From NCBI RefSeq assembly GCF_902728265.1, contig NZ_CACVBR010000002.1, positions 62,001-126,000 on the forward strand: DNA of 64,000 bases, written 5' to 3'. This DNA is from Chryseobacterium potabilaquae (lineage in GTDB: Bacteria > Bacteroidota > Bacteroidia > Flavobacteriales > Weeksellaceae). The notes beneath the pieces are model-generated. The model was not told the origin of the DNA and searched no databases. It worked only from the letters and a program-made list of their open reading frames with translations. A program made the translations under genes and the position numbers. Below, in pieces: positions 1 through 8,504 of this stretch. Within the stretch, counting starts at the first letter, position 1, and each line of letters begins with the position of its first letter.

Positions 1-161
1 TTATCCAGTACATAGATTTTTTGGCGTTGTTCTTCTGCAAAGCGGTAGGAACGCCATACGGCGTAACCTACCACGCTAATGCAGAGAACCGCAAACACAA
101 TGGCATATAATCTTATCTGCCTAAAGCTGTTTTCGATATTTCTTAGCGTTTTAAATTCCAT
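1..161 (-). CDS. traK: Conjugative transposon protein TraK (N-terminal part, cut by window edge)
   Basis: The reading frame starts at the ATG whose complement is at 159-161 and runs off the left edge. The 53 visible residues begin MEFKTLRNIENSF and contain one membrane segment (roughly residues 18-36), the usual layout of CTnDOT-family TraK. This is a bitopic inner-membrane component of the mating channel, comparable to VirB8/TrbF. It lies 19 nt downstream of traJ in the same operon. The start has no competing in-frame ATG. The C-terminal periplasmic domain cannot be assessed here. Confidence 0.85.
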   Translation of the reverse strand, partial: MEFKTLRNIENSFRQIRLYAIVFAVLCISVVGYAVWRSYRFAEEQRQKIYVLD

Positions 162-180
162 TTTTTAGAATGATTAATGT

Positions 181-1176
181 TTATTTATTCATCAGTTTAC
201 CGCCGATGTTTCCAACTGTTGAGCCTGCACCTGCTCCGGCGATGTTTCCGGCTTTCATTGCTGTAGAGTTTACATTGCGGGTAAAGTTTCCTGCGCCTCC
301 GGCTTGGATTACCCAACCTGTTACTGTCGGGATAGTGAAGTACCCGATGATGCCGATAATCATAAAGATGATGTACACGGTATTGCTCGTATCAGGTATA
401 TAGGTGGGGTCGGCAAGCATTGCTATATCCCGTTCTAAAATGAGGGATTGTATTCTTGCCAACATTGAGCTGAACAAATCCGAAACGGGAAGCCACAGGT
501 AAACGCTGACGTACCTCGTGAGCCATTGCGAGAGCGTGGACTGAAAGCCGTCCCACACGGAAATAGCAAAGGCTATTGGTCCGAGTATGGAGAGGACTAT
601 CAGGAAAAACGTTCGTATGGTATCAATGACCAAAGCCGCCGCCTGAAAGAGAATTTCCAATAGATTACGAAACCAATCCTTTATGGCTTTTTCAATCTTA
701 TAGGCTTGCCTGTCCATATACATACCCGCCATTGTTCCAATGTCAGAGGGCGACCAACCCAGTTCGTCCAGTTTTTTATCAAACTCTTCGTCTGATACCA
801 TATAGGCGGTTTCGGGGTTCCTGACCATTGCCTCATATTCCAACTGGTCTTTCTGCTGTTGCAGTTTGTTCAGGTCAAGCACCTGGTCTTCCAGTATTTG
901 GTGGGTTCCTACTACCACCGGGCTAAGTACCGCATTGATGGTTCCCAGTACGATGGTCGGGAAGAACATAATACAAAGCCCTAAAGCGAACGGGCGCAGC
1001 AAAGGGAACATATCAATAGGTTCGGCACGGCTTAAAGCCTGCCAAACCTTTAATGCCACATAGAACAATGCTCCCAATCCCGCCAAACCCTTAGCTACTG
1101 CCGCCATATCGCCTGCAAGCGGCATCATATCGTCATAAAGCGAACGCAGGAGTTCGTGAAGATTATCCCATTCCAT
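181..1176 (-). CDS. traJ: Conjugative transposon protein TraJ
   Basis: This 331-residue polytopic membrane protein has hydrophobic segments near residues 30-75, 175-215 and 260-300, then a Gly/Ala-rich tail. Size, hydrophobic pattern and position (after the DUF4141 gene, before traK) match TraJ of CTnDOT-type ICEs, a VirB6/TrbL-like inner-membrane channel component. The start ATG is 2 nt after the stop of the upstream gene, which implies tight translational coupling. No catalytic motif is expected or seen. Confidence 0.88.
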   Translation of the reverse strand: MEWDNLHELLRSLYDDMMPLAGDMAAVAKGLAGLGALFYVALKVWQALSRAEPIDMFPLLRPFALGLCIMFFPTIVLGTINAVLSPVVVGTHQILEDQVLDLNKLQQQKDQLEYEAMVRNPETAYMVSDEEFDKKLDELGWSPSDIGTMAGMYMDRQAYKIEKAIKDWFRNLLEILFQAAALVIDTIRTFFLIVLSILGPIAFAISVWDGFQSTLSQWLTRYVSVYLWLPVSDLFSSMLARIQSLILERDIAMLADPTYIPDTSNTVYIIFMIIGIIGYFTIPTVTGWVIQAGGAGNFTRNVNSTAMKAGNIAGAGAGSTVGNIGGKLMNK

Positions 1177-1178
1177 TT

Positions 1179-1811
1179 TTACCAGTATTTTTGGTTAGCA
1201 GTTCCGTAGAGTTGAAGCACTCTTTGGGCATCGTTTTTCTTTTTCGCTCTTAGGTAGCTTACAGAAATGTTCTTATTGGTGTAGTAGCGTACAAGGCTGT
1301 GGTAATCCTTTACCTCTTTGTACACTCTGTCGATAATATCCATACGCTCTTTGTCATTCAGCGAAAGGCTTGATGAGGTTATAATCTGCTTCAATTCTTT
1401 CAGCAGTTCGGTACTTTCATTGAGCAGTGCCGAATAGCCATTACCGATAGCGACCAATTCCTGCGGTGTGAAATTTGGGTCGTTCATCATTTTACCAAAA
1501 TTTTGCACGTACATTTCGGACACATCGCCCACCAACAATACCGTTTGTTGCACCTTACGGGCATCTTTCACAAGATTGTTGATAGCTTTCAGCTTGTCAT
1601 AATATTCCTTACCCTGGTCGTACACTTTCTTCACTTCGTTGAAGTTCTTTATCACATTGCTCACGGTCGAAGAAGTCTGTATGATTTCGTTCGCAGAGTT
1701 GATAATTCCTGAAGCCAGGTTTGCAGGGTCAGTAACTACAAACTGGGCTTTTGCTGACGGTGCTACGGCGAGCATTAATGCCGTACACACCAGATACAAT
1801 ACTTTTTTCAT
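1179..1811 (-). CDS. traI: DUF4141 conjugal transfer protein (TraI of CTnDOT nomenclature)
   Basis: The 210-residue protein begins with a clear Sec signal peptide (basic KK, hydrophobic core, cleavage near AKA-Q at residue 22). The mature part is helical and coiled-coil-rich, with many Lys/Glu and several Tyr, as in DUF4141 proteins. These sit between TraG and TraJ and resemble periplasmic VirB5-type pilus or adhesion subunits. It lies 27 nt downstream of traG and 2 nt upstream of traJ. The family is recognised from composition and synteny; the VirB5-like role is inference. Confidence 0.85.
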   Translation of the reverse strand: MKKVLYLVCTALMLAVAPSAKAQFVVTDPANLASGIINSANEIIQTSSTVSNVIKNFNEVKKVYDQGKEYYDKLKAINNLVKDARKVQQTVLLVGDVSEMYVQNFGKMMNDPNFTPQELVAIGNGYSALLNESTELLKELKQIITSSSLSLNDKERMDIIDRVYKEVKDYHSLVRYYTNKNISVSYLRAKKKNDAQRVLQLYGTANQKYW

Positions 1812-1838
1812 TGTTTCTGAATTTTAAAATGTTAATGA

Positions 1839-4343
1839 CTATTGATTTACTTTGTCCCGCCTTTGCATTGCGATATGCTTAATGGCGAGTTCTACATTAC
1901 CGTCCAGTTCGGAAGCAAGCTGCATTACTTCCATTTTTTCGGTTTCTTCGGTTGTGTAAGCGAGGTATTCCTCCAAACTAACTTCAGTGGCATAGACTGC
2001 CGAGTGCGTACCACCTAAGCCAATCCAAACCTCTTTGTACAGTCGGCTTGCATCGTTGTTCATATTGATGGAAAGTACCTGCCCTTTCTCTTTGTCCGTA
2101 AGTCCGAGCATCGCCTGTATATCATCAAACTTGTTCATATACTTGCGTTGGTCAAGCAGGATTTTACAGTCGGAGTTGTTGATGATACTTTCCTTGACAA
2201 TAGGCGACTGGATAATATCATCGACCTCCTGTGTTACGACAATGGCTTCTCCGAAGAATTTGCGGACTGTCTTAAAGAGATACTTGATGTACTCTGCCAT
2301 TCCCTCTTTTGCAATCGCTTTCCACGCTTCTTCAATCAGGATGAGTTTGCGGATACCTTTGAGCCTCCGCATCTTGTTGATAAAGACCTCCATAATGATA
2401 ATTGTGACTATGAGAAAGAGGATTTTGTGGTCTTTAATCGCATCAATTTCAAACACGATAAAGCGTTTGGAAAGCAGGTCTAACTGCTTGTTGGAGTTCA
2501 ACAGGTAATCATATTCGCCACCCTTGTAGTAGGGTTCGAGAACATTCAGGAAGTTGGCAATATCAAAGTCTTTTTCCCTTACCTGTTTTTCCTCCAATAC
2601 CTTACGGTAATCACCTTTTACATACTCATAGAAACCGTTGAACGACGGGTACGCATCTTCCGTTTTGATACGTTCGATATAACCGCTTACCGCATTGGAA
2701 AGGGCAACTTCTTCAGAACGGGTTGGCGGCTCATCATCACGTTTCCATAAGGTCAGTATCAAAGTCTTGATACTTTCCCGCTTCTCAATATCGAACACGC
2801 CGTCATCGGTATAGAAAGGGTTAAAAGCAATCGGGTTATCTTCGGTATAAGTGAAGTAAACACCGTCTTCGCCTTTGGTCTTTCCTTTGATGAGTTCGCA
2901 TAAGCCCTGATAAGAGTTACCAGTATCTACCAACAATACGTGTGCGCCCTGTTCGTAATACTGCCGTACCATATGGTTAGTGAAGAACGATTTACCCGAA
3001 CCCGACGGACCAAGTATAAACTTGTTCCGGTTCGTGATGATACCCCTTTTCATAGGCAGGTCGGAAATATCCAAATGGATAGGTTTTCCTGTAAGCCTGT
3101 CAGCCATCTTGATGCCGAACGGCGAGGGCGAATTGTGGTAGTTGGTTTCTTCCGTAAAGAAGCACAAGGCAGGCTCAATAAAAGTGTAAAAACTTTCCTC
3201 ACTGGGAAAGTCGCCCGCATTGCCGGGCATTCCTGCCCAATACAAAGTGGCTACGTCCGTAGTGTTGTGCCGAGGCTTACACTCCATCAGTGCCAGTGCG
3301 CTACCGCAATCATTCTTTAACTGCTTCAGTTCCGCAGGGTCTTCCGACCACGCCATAATGTTGAAGTGCGCACGGATTGAAGAAAGCCCGAAGCTGTGGG
3401 CTTCGTTCAGGTACTTTTCTATCCACTCTTTGTTGATTTGGTTGGCACGGCTGTACCTTGCCAGTGAGTGCATATTCCTTGCGGACTTTTCAAACTTTTG
3501 CAGGTTGTCTTCGCTGTTATCCAAGAAAATGTACTGATTGTAAATGTGGTTGCAGCTTAACAGCAAGCCCACAGGTGCGGCGAATGACAGGCGGCAATCG
3601 CTACGGTCGGTAGATAGCTTTTCAAAACGGGTATCTGCCGATACCGTTCCGGGCAGGTCATCCGTATCGGAAAGTGTGTGCAGGCTTAACCTTTTGTTGC
3701 CGATGCGCACCTCTTCGTTTCCGAGTGCGATGTCCTGCATTGGTGTTCCGGCTCCCCTCGATAACGTGAGGTACTGTTCCAGTAATCCCTGTGTATCTTC
3801 CGTTCCGATAATGTCCTCTTCGGTCAAACGCCGCAGGCTAACAAAACCGCTATCGTTCACAATACGTTCAAACTGGGCGACCGCCTCCATAAAGCGGTGT
3901 ATCGTTTCTTTGTTCCTGATTTCCTTTGGTATCAGTGTGCCTTTGCAAAGCGAACTGAAGTTGCTCTGCATCCGCATTCTTTCCTTTGTAGTCTTTGTCA
4001 GGAACAGGTAACAGTAATGGTTTAGGAATGGTCGCTCGTTGAAATGACGTTGATAAGACTTCGATAAAAAACTCTGGTCTTCGATTGCCAAATCAGGTGC
4101 ATAGCTTTCCTTGATGTACCAATCCTGTTTGTGAATGACCGTAAAATCAGGGAGGGTTTTAATTGCCTTGTGCCAGGCGGAGTGTATGGCTTCATATTCC
4201 GCAGAAGCAACCGTAAACAGTTCCGGCAAGCGCACTTCAAAACAGGCGGTAATGTCCGCATCTTTGGATAAGATGCAGTTGTTTTCTACTGCCAACAATG
4301 GAAATTTGTTTTCCAGAGTGGTGGTCTTTGCTACATTTTTCAT
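1839..4343 (-). CDS. traG: TraG, VirB4-type conjugation ATPase
   Basis: This 834-residue cytoplasmic ATPase energises assembly or operation of the type IV secretion channel. Walker A (GPSGSGKSF) is near residue 447 and is followed by LLVDTGNSY. A Walker B-like hydrophobic run ending LILIEEAW is near residue 665, and an ITQE/VTQEVDD sensor region follows. The N-terminal ~400 residues form the VirB4/TraC-type domain. Length is normal for the family. The N-terminal start MKNVAKT is the first good ATG after the traF stop. It shares the minus-strand operon traE-F-G-I-J-K. Confidence 0.93.
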   Translation of the reverse strand: MKNVAKTTTLENKFPLLAVENNCILSKDADITACFEVRLPELFTVASAEYEAIHSAWHKAIKTLPDFTVIHKQDWYIKESYAPDLAIEDQSFLSKSYQRHFNERPFLNHYCYLFLTKTTKERMRMQSNFSSLCKGTLIPKEIRNKETIHRFMEAVAQFERIVNDSGFVSLRRLTEEDIIGTEDTQGLLEQYLTLSRGAGTPMQDIALGNEEVRIGNKRLSLHTLSDTDDLPGTVSADTRFEKLSTDRSDCRLSFAAPVGLLLSCNHIYNQYIFLDNSEDNLQKFEKSARNMHSLARYSRANQINKEWIEKYLNEAHSFGLSSIRAHFNIMAWSEDPAELKQLKNDCGSALALMECKPRHNTTDVATLYWAGMPGNAGDFPSEESFYTFIEPALCFFTEETNYHNSPSPFGIKMADRLTGKPIHLDISDLPMKRGIITNRNKFILGPSGSGKSFFTNHMVRQYYEQGAHVLLVDTGNSYQGLCELIKGKTKGEDGVYFTYTEDNPIAFNPFYTDDGVFDIEKRESIKTLILTLWKRDDEPPTRSEEVALSNAVSGYIERIKTEDAYPSFNGFYEYVKGDYRKVLEEKQVREKDFDIANFLNVLEPYYKGGEYDYLLNSNKQLDLLSKRFIVFEIDAIKDHKILFLIVTIIIMEVFINKMRRLKGIRKLILIEEAWKAIAKEGMAEYIKYLFKTVRKFFGEAIVVTQEVDDIIQSPIVKESIINNSDCKILLDQRKYMNKFDDIQAMLGLTDKEKGQVLSINMNNDASRLYKEVWIGLGGTHSAVYATEVSLEEYLAYTTEETEKMEVMQLASELDGNVELAIKHIAMQRRDKVNQ

Positions 4344-4425
4344 TAGGATCTATTATTTTTTTAATGGTTATGAAGCTATCTGGAGCATATTTAAATTCTG
4401 TTTTTTTGGTATGCTCCAGATGGTC

Positions 4426-4758
4426 TCATACGGCAGTCTGTTTAGGAGTGAATTTTAAATAGCGGTGTACAGGCTTGCGGCGAACGATGTAGCGGGGATG
4501 CCGTTTGTTGGCTGCTATCTTCATCAATCCGTGTTCGCCGTACTTCCTGTTTAGCGAAAAGGTCTGCCATACAATGAGCGATGCACCGCCTGCTCCGAGG
4601 AACAGGCAGATGTAAGAGTTTACGCCAGCCATATACAGTATCATCACGAAGATGAGCGTACCGAGCAGTCCACCAGCGAAGATGAACAGATATTGAGCTT
4701 TTAGTCCTTTAAACTCTACTGTTCGTCCAATGCCTTTGTTTATGTTGTAACTATTCAT
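4426..4758 (-). CDS. traF: TraF, DUF4133 membrane protein
   Basis: I take the ATG at 4758 (MNSYNINKG), because the longer upstream frame overlaps traE and DUF4133 proteins start with this sequence. The 110-residue product has two membrane segments in the middle (about residues 22-60), then a basic tail rich in Arg/His/Lys. It resembles VirB3-like inner-membrane proteins that sit between a VirB2-like small protein (TraE) and the VirB4 ATPase (TraG), which is exactly its position here. It starts 11 nt after the traE stop. Confidence 0.88.
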   Translation of the reverse strand: MNSYNINKGIGRTVEFKGLKAQYLFIFAGGLLGTLIFVMILYMAGVNSYICLFLGAGGASLIVWQTFSLNRKYGEHGLMKIAANKRHPRYIVRRKPVHRYLKFTPKQTAV

Positions 4759-4769
4759 AAGGCAAGGGA

Positions 4770-5075
4770 TTAAAGGAAGAATGAACGCAGGATAGTAGCC
4801 GCAACGATTAAGAAGATACACGCACCGAACCACGAAGCCGCCGTTTTGCTCGTATCAGGGTCGCCCGAACTGAACTTGTTGTACACTTTAACCCCTCCGA
4901 TTAGTCCAACTACCGCACCTATGGCGTAAATTAATTGGGTTGCGGGGTCGAAGTAACTTGTTACCATTTGGGTAGCCTCGTTGATACCTGCCGAGCCGTT
5001 TCCCTGTGCGAATGCACCAATTCCTGACAGCAGAGCCACGGCTGCCAGCAAAACTTTTTTTCTTTGTTTTTCCAT
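4770..5075 (-). CDS. traE: TraE, DUF4134 small membrane protein (VirB2-like)
   Basis: This 101-residue protein has a signal peptide (cleavage near AFA-Q, residue 23) and two later hydrophobic segments (about residues 47-62 and 82-98). That is the layout of DUF4134/TraE and of VirB2/TrbC pilin-like proteins. It is the first gene of the traE-to-K operon. A copy of the ICE-wide 13-bp motif lies 100-115 nt upstream at 5177-5189, so this operon probably has its own promoter despite the defence cassette next door. Confidence 0.88.
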   Translation of the reverse strand: MEKQRKKVLLAAVALLSGIGAFAQGNGSAGINEATQMVTSYFDPATQLIYAIGAVVGLIGGVKVYNKFSSGDPDTSKTAASWFGACIFLIVAATILRSFFL

Positions 5076-5164
5076 AATTGAAACACATTAATTTGTTACT
5101 GTTTTCCCGCACCTTGCGGGCTTTCGGGACAAAGGTGTTATGGAAATTGAGGCGGTCTAACAAA

Positions 5165-5209
5165 GTGGCAGTCAGAGGAAGTGTTTGGCTGTGAGTGGCT
5201 TTATTGGTG
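5165..5209 (-). promoter_or_regulatory. ICE-wide repeat motif upstream of traE
   Basis: Read in traE orientation, 5189-5177 is GCCAAACACTTCC, matching the ICE motif GCCAAACACTGCC at 12 of 13 positions. A CTGCCAC half-site follows at 5171-5165. A degenerate partner lies 20 bp upstream (5197-5209). The site is about 100 nt from the traE start. The repeat is seen directly; its role as an operator or activator site is inference from recurrence at other backbone promoters. Confidence 0.6.
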
Positions 5210-5263
5210 TAAATCTTCAGAGGAGAAGTACTAATGATGAGATGCTTTTTATGCAATTTACAG

Positions 5264-5294
5264 TTGGTTCAATGCAACTTTTAAATTACATTTG
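5264..5294 (+). promoter_or_regulatory. Bacteroidota-type promoter for the defence operon
   Basis: TTG at 5264-5266, a 20-bp spacer, then TACATTTG at 5287-5294 fit the Bacteroidota TTG-N19-TAnnTTTG promoter. The first gene (ATG 5331) lies about 35 nt further on. A short inverted repeat GTTG-N8-CAAC overlaps the upstream element and could serve the HTH regulator encoded next. Experimental start-site data are absent. Confidence 0.55.
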
Positions 5295-5330
5295 TACATT
5301 CGTAATAAAGTCTATTTTAATCATTTTGAG

Positions 5331-5546
5331 ATGAAAATATCAGGCAGACATATTGGAGAGATGTTGAAGGAAGCCAGAGAACAAAGGCAACTAACTCAAG
5401 AACAATTAGCCCAAAAAGTGGGAAAGAAAAGGAGTTATATTTCTAAGGTCGAAACTGATTATGGCAATAATATCAAACTTCAAACTCTTAAAGAGATTGT
5501 AGAAAAGGGATTTGACGGTACGGTTAAAATTGATTTGGAACTCTGA
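5331..5546 (+). CDS. XRE-family helix-turn-helix regulator of the defence operon
   Basis: This 71-residue protein starts at ATG 5331 (MKISGRHIGEML); an upstream in-frame ATG at 5292 would overlap the promoter box. It is almost entirely a lambda-repressor-type HTH: LTQEQLAQKVGKKRSYISKVE covers helices 2-3. It ends 9 nt before the first nuclease-like gene. Short solo XRE proteins often head defence operons as autorepressors, and that is the likely role here. An antitoxin role is possible, but the next gene does not resemble a known toxin. Confidence 0.8.
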   Translation: MKISGRHIGEMLKEAREQRQLTQEQLAQKVGKKRSYISKVETDYGNNIKLQTLKEIVEKGFDGTVKIDLEL

Positions 5547-5555
5547 TTTGTGTAT

Positions 5556-6452
5556 ATGGATAAATTATTAAAGAATGCTTTTAAAATACAAATTCAATCC
5601 AAAGAAGGATTTGAGTTCGAAGAATTTATTGATGAATTGTTTCTTTTGAAATACGGTGTAGATAACTATACGCCCATCAGGAGGAATAAAGATAAAGGCA
5701 ATGACGGCACTATTTTGCCTGAACAAAAAATATTGGCTTGTTATGCACCAAGAAAATATAGCAAAACTGATTTTGAAACAAAAGTTTTAGGTGCAGCAAG
5801 CAAAGAAGGAGATTTTGAAAAATACCAGAAAAACTGGAAAGACAAATTTCCAAATTGGGAAATGTATGTAAATCACGAAGTATCACCGGAGCAATTTACA
5901 CTAATTCAGGCTTTGGATGGCAATACTTCGATTAAGGGTATCAACCAAATTCTTTCTATTGTTGATGAACTTGTATCAAGTAAAAAACGAAAACTTGCAG
6001 CCTATTTGGGGATTGAAAACTTCTTTATACAGGACTATATCCAGGAAATCATTAACGATTTATTGAATGCTTCAAACGAAGAAGATAAGGCTCTGCATTT
6101 TGACAGGAAATCATTAGTCCCTCCCCAAAAGAAAATCGAACTCAACTTTAAGCAGGAAGATTGGGACGGGATGAACTCGGAAATGGTATTGGTTATGGCG
6201 GAATTTAATACGATTACCAATATACTTTCAGGATATAACGATGATGAAATTAATACCCTGAAAAGAAGGATTATAAATGATTACAATAAACTTTCAGGCA
6301 GTTTTAAGGAGAGGTTATATAACCTGACTGACCAATATACAACGGCGTATGGAAACATTAAAGATGATGAATATCTAAAATGCGTAAAATCCTTATTGTT
6401 ATATATGTTTGAACAGTGCTTAATAGGCAGAAAAACAGAAAATGAACTATGA
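5556..6452 (+). CDS. Nuclease-like effector of an ABC-three-component-type system
   Basis: I start at ATG 5556 rather than the GTG at 5550, giving 298 residues. The N-terminal third looks like a PD-(D/E)XK fold: acidic FEEFIDELF at residues 21-29, KGNDG with Asp50, and the strand ILACYAP from about residue 59. The remaining ~200 residues are helical and unassigned. The gene overlaps the small middle-component gene by 4 nt and is followed by a DUF2326 ATPase, the gene order of ABC-3C systems, where this position holds the effector. Nuclease activity is inferred. The canonical K of the third motif is not obvious, so the fold call is moderate. Confidence 0.6.
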   Translation: MDKLLKNAFKIQIQSKEGFEFEEFIDELFLLKYGVDNYTPIRRNKDKGNDGTILPEQKILACYAPRKYSKTDFETKVLGAASKEGDFEKYQKNWKDKFPNWEMYVNHEVSPEQFTLIQALDGNTSIKGINQILSIVDELVSSKKRKLAAYLGIENFFIQDYIQEIINDLLNASNEEDKALHFDRKSLVPPQKKIELNFKQEDWDGMNSEMVLVMAEFNTITNILSGYNDDEINTLKRRIINDYNKLSGSFKERLYNLTDQYTTAYGNIKDDEYLKCVKSLLLYMFEQCLIGRKTENEL

Positions 6453-6739
6453 TATTACCGCAGCCGGAAAGCAATCTTAAAACCAACCTTATGGTATTAG
6501 GAGCAGATATTATAAGTATTATGGGAAATTTCCCTTTTAAAAACAAATACGTCATCGTGGATGATATAATGAATAAGTTTTTAAACCGGGATAAAGATAG
6601 AACACCCGACCTTTTTCTGTATGCTTTAACCTTTTTGCATACGATTGGCAGTATTGAGAAAAAAGGGTATAAAATCAAATTGGTAAAGAAAGAAAGGCAA
6701 GAAGAAAATCAAACAAGTTTATTCGACAATGTTAATTAG
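6449..6739 (+). CDS. ABC-three-component system middle component (MC6-like)
   Basis: This 96-residue protein overlaps the upstream gene by 4 nt (ATGA) and the ATPase gene by 11 nt, so the three are translationally coupled. The sequence suggests a small winged-helix-like fold: two predicted helices, then a charged C-terminus ending SLFDNVN. Small proteins of about 100 residues directly before a DUF2326 ATPase are annotated as middle component 6 in ABC-3C systems. They are thought to link the ATPase sensor to the effector. The call rests mainly on context and size. Confidence 0.62.
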   Translation: MILPQPESNLKTNLMVLGADIISIMGNFPFKNKYVIVDDIMNKFLNRDKDRTPDLFLYALTFLHTIGSIEKKGYKIKLVKKERQEENQTSLFDNVN

Positions 6740-8504
6740 AATATATTCAGAAACTAACCTTATAGATGCCGTTCCATTTCACAATGGAGTAAACATCATA
6801 TTGGGTAAATACTCTGGGGATAAAGAAGCAAGAGGGATTAATGGTATTGGTAAATCCACATTGGTCAGACTTGTTGATTTTACCTTATTAAGCGGCAAAG
6901 CGGAAAAAAGATTTGCTCAAAAAAAATATGACTTTTTACGGAATGATGAACACTCTATTACTTTAGAATTTGAAGTGCAAGAACAAAAGTATTTTATTAA
7001 GAGAGGCTTTGCCGATACTAAAAAAATATTTTTCGGGAAGCGACCCGATATTCTTGATGAGTATGAAAAATCTGAAATGCCAAAATTGTTAGAAGGGATA
7101 TTTTTCCCGACAGAGAACAACGAAGTGTTCTTTGAAGGAAAAAGGTATGGAACGTTGATGGAATTTTTTGTTAAGGATGACTTGCAAAGTCAGCAGAGAG
7201 TTGACCCTTTAAATTTTGTTTCTTACAATGCCAATGCAAGAGAAAAGGCATTGTATAATTTTTATTTGCTTAATCTTCCAACTAAAACACTTTTAAAGTA
7301 TAATGAAGTTTCTTCTGAATATGAAAGGTACAATAACACAGTAAAATCGTTATCTGAAAAAGTTAAAGCAGATACAGGTAAAGACATTCAGGAGTTTAGA
7401 ACCGAGCGGTTAAAAATTGAAAAAGATATTTCAGCACTTGAGAATAGCCTGAAAGAATACAACTTCCTTGCTAATCACAAGGAGATAGAGCAAAAACTAA
7501 ATCAGATTATATCCGAAATCAATGAGCAATCTATAATCTATCATAACACAAACCGGAAATTAGAAAAACTGAAATCCTCTTATAATGATGTATCATCTAT
7601 TGACCTGGACAAAATTCGTAAGCTCTACAATGAAACGGTAGCAACGTTTGGCAACTTTGTAAAAAGAAGTTTGGACGAAGTCATAGACTTTAAAAAGCAA
7701 CTGCTGGCAAATAGGAACAAATATTTGTTAGAAGAAGAAAAGAAATTACAATCATCAATAGACCAAAGTTTAAAACAGCTTGAAAAATTAGAGAAGAACA
7801 GAAGCCAATTATTTTCTTTGTTAAAAGAAAGAGGAGCATTGGACAGGATTGAAAGTACTTATGAAAGATTAGTGAATGAAAAAACACTTTTAGAACGAAA
7901 CACTTCCATTGTAAGAGAAATTGACGAAATCGAAGAAATATTAGGGAACTCTAACATTGTTATTGCTGAATTAAAAAGAGATATTGTTAGTGAGTTAAAT
8001 AAGCAGCAATCATATCTTGATGAGTTAAGATTGTTATTCCAACAAGTTCTCGAAAATGCTATTTATTTGGATGAAGAATTTGATAATTCTTATTTCAATA
8101 TCACATTGAACTCTACTTCGCCAAGAAACCAGTTACCTTTTAAAATAAGTTTAGAAATTCCAAAAGCAGATGCTTTAGGACAAGAGCGTTTGAAGATTGT
8201 AGCATATGATTTAATGGTATTCTTAAAGAGTAGGATTGACAAACGGAATATCCCCGATTTTCTTGTACACGATGGTGTATTTCACGCCATATCATACAAA
8301 ACAATATCCAATGTCCTAAACTATATGTACCACAAATCAAACGAGTTGCATAACTTTCAATACATCCTTACTTTCAACGAAGATGAAATTGATTTAAACG
8401 GGGACGAAAGTAAGTTCGGTAAGTTTGATTTCGACTGGTCTAAACAAGTAATTGCTGAATATTCAGATACCGAGCAAGAAACAATTTTTAAACGATTTTT
8501 TTAA
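6729..8504 (+). CDS. DUF2326 ABC-type ATPase (sensor/switch of ABC-3C-like system)
   Basis: The 591-residue protein has an SMC/RecN-like layout. Walker A (GINGIGKST) is at about residues 36-44. A long coiled coil rich in Lys/Glu/Leu covers roughly 180-430. The C-terminal half of the ATPase carries FLVHDG near 510-516, the Walker B-like signature of DUF2326 proteins. ATP-driven opening and closing presumably controls the paired nuclease. It overlaps the middle component by 11 nt, and its stop is immediately followed by the next ATG at 8505, so four genes form one tight unit. Confidence 0.75.
   Translation: MLIRIYSETNLIDAVPFHNGVNIILGKYSGDKEARGINGIGKSTLVRLVDFTLLSGKAEKRFAQKKYDFLRNDEHSITLEFEVQEQKYFIKRGFADTKKIFFGKRPDILDEYEKSEMPKLLEGIFFPTENNEVFFEGKRYGTLMEFFVKDDLQSQQRVDPLNFVSYNANAREKALYNFYLLNLPTKTLLKYNEVSSEYERYNNTVKSLSEKVKADTGKDIQEFRTERLKIEKDISALENSLKEYNFLANHKEIEQKLNQIISEINEQSIIYHNTNRKLEKLKSSYNDVSSIDLDKIRKLYNETVATFGNFVKRSLDEVIDFKKQLLANRNKYLLEEEKKLQSSIDQSLKQLEKLEKNRSQLFSLLKERGALDRIESTYERLVNEKTLLERNTSIVREIDEIEEILGNSNIVIAELKRDIVSELNKQQSYLDELRLLFQQVLENAIYLDEEFDNSYFNITLNSTSPRNQLPFKISLEIPKADALGQERLKIVAYDLMVFLKSRIDKRNIPDFLVHDGVFHAISYKTISNVLNYMYHKSNELHNFQYILTFNEDEIDLNGDESKFGKFDFDWSKQVIAEYSDTEQETIFKRFF

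Noticed and set aside
1839..4343. Plus-strand frames opposite traG (for example 2035-2508 and 3544-4011)
   Set aside because: Shadows of a long, well-supported ATPase gene.
5331..6452. HTH plus next gene as a toxin-antitoxin pair
   Set aside because: The second protein is nuclease-like, overlaps the middle-component gene, and belongs to an ABC-3C-like unit. The HTH has no antitoxin-specific domain.
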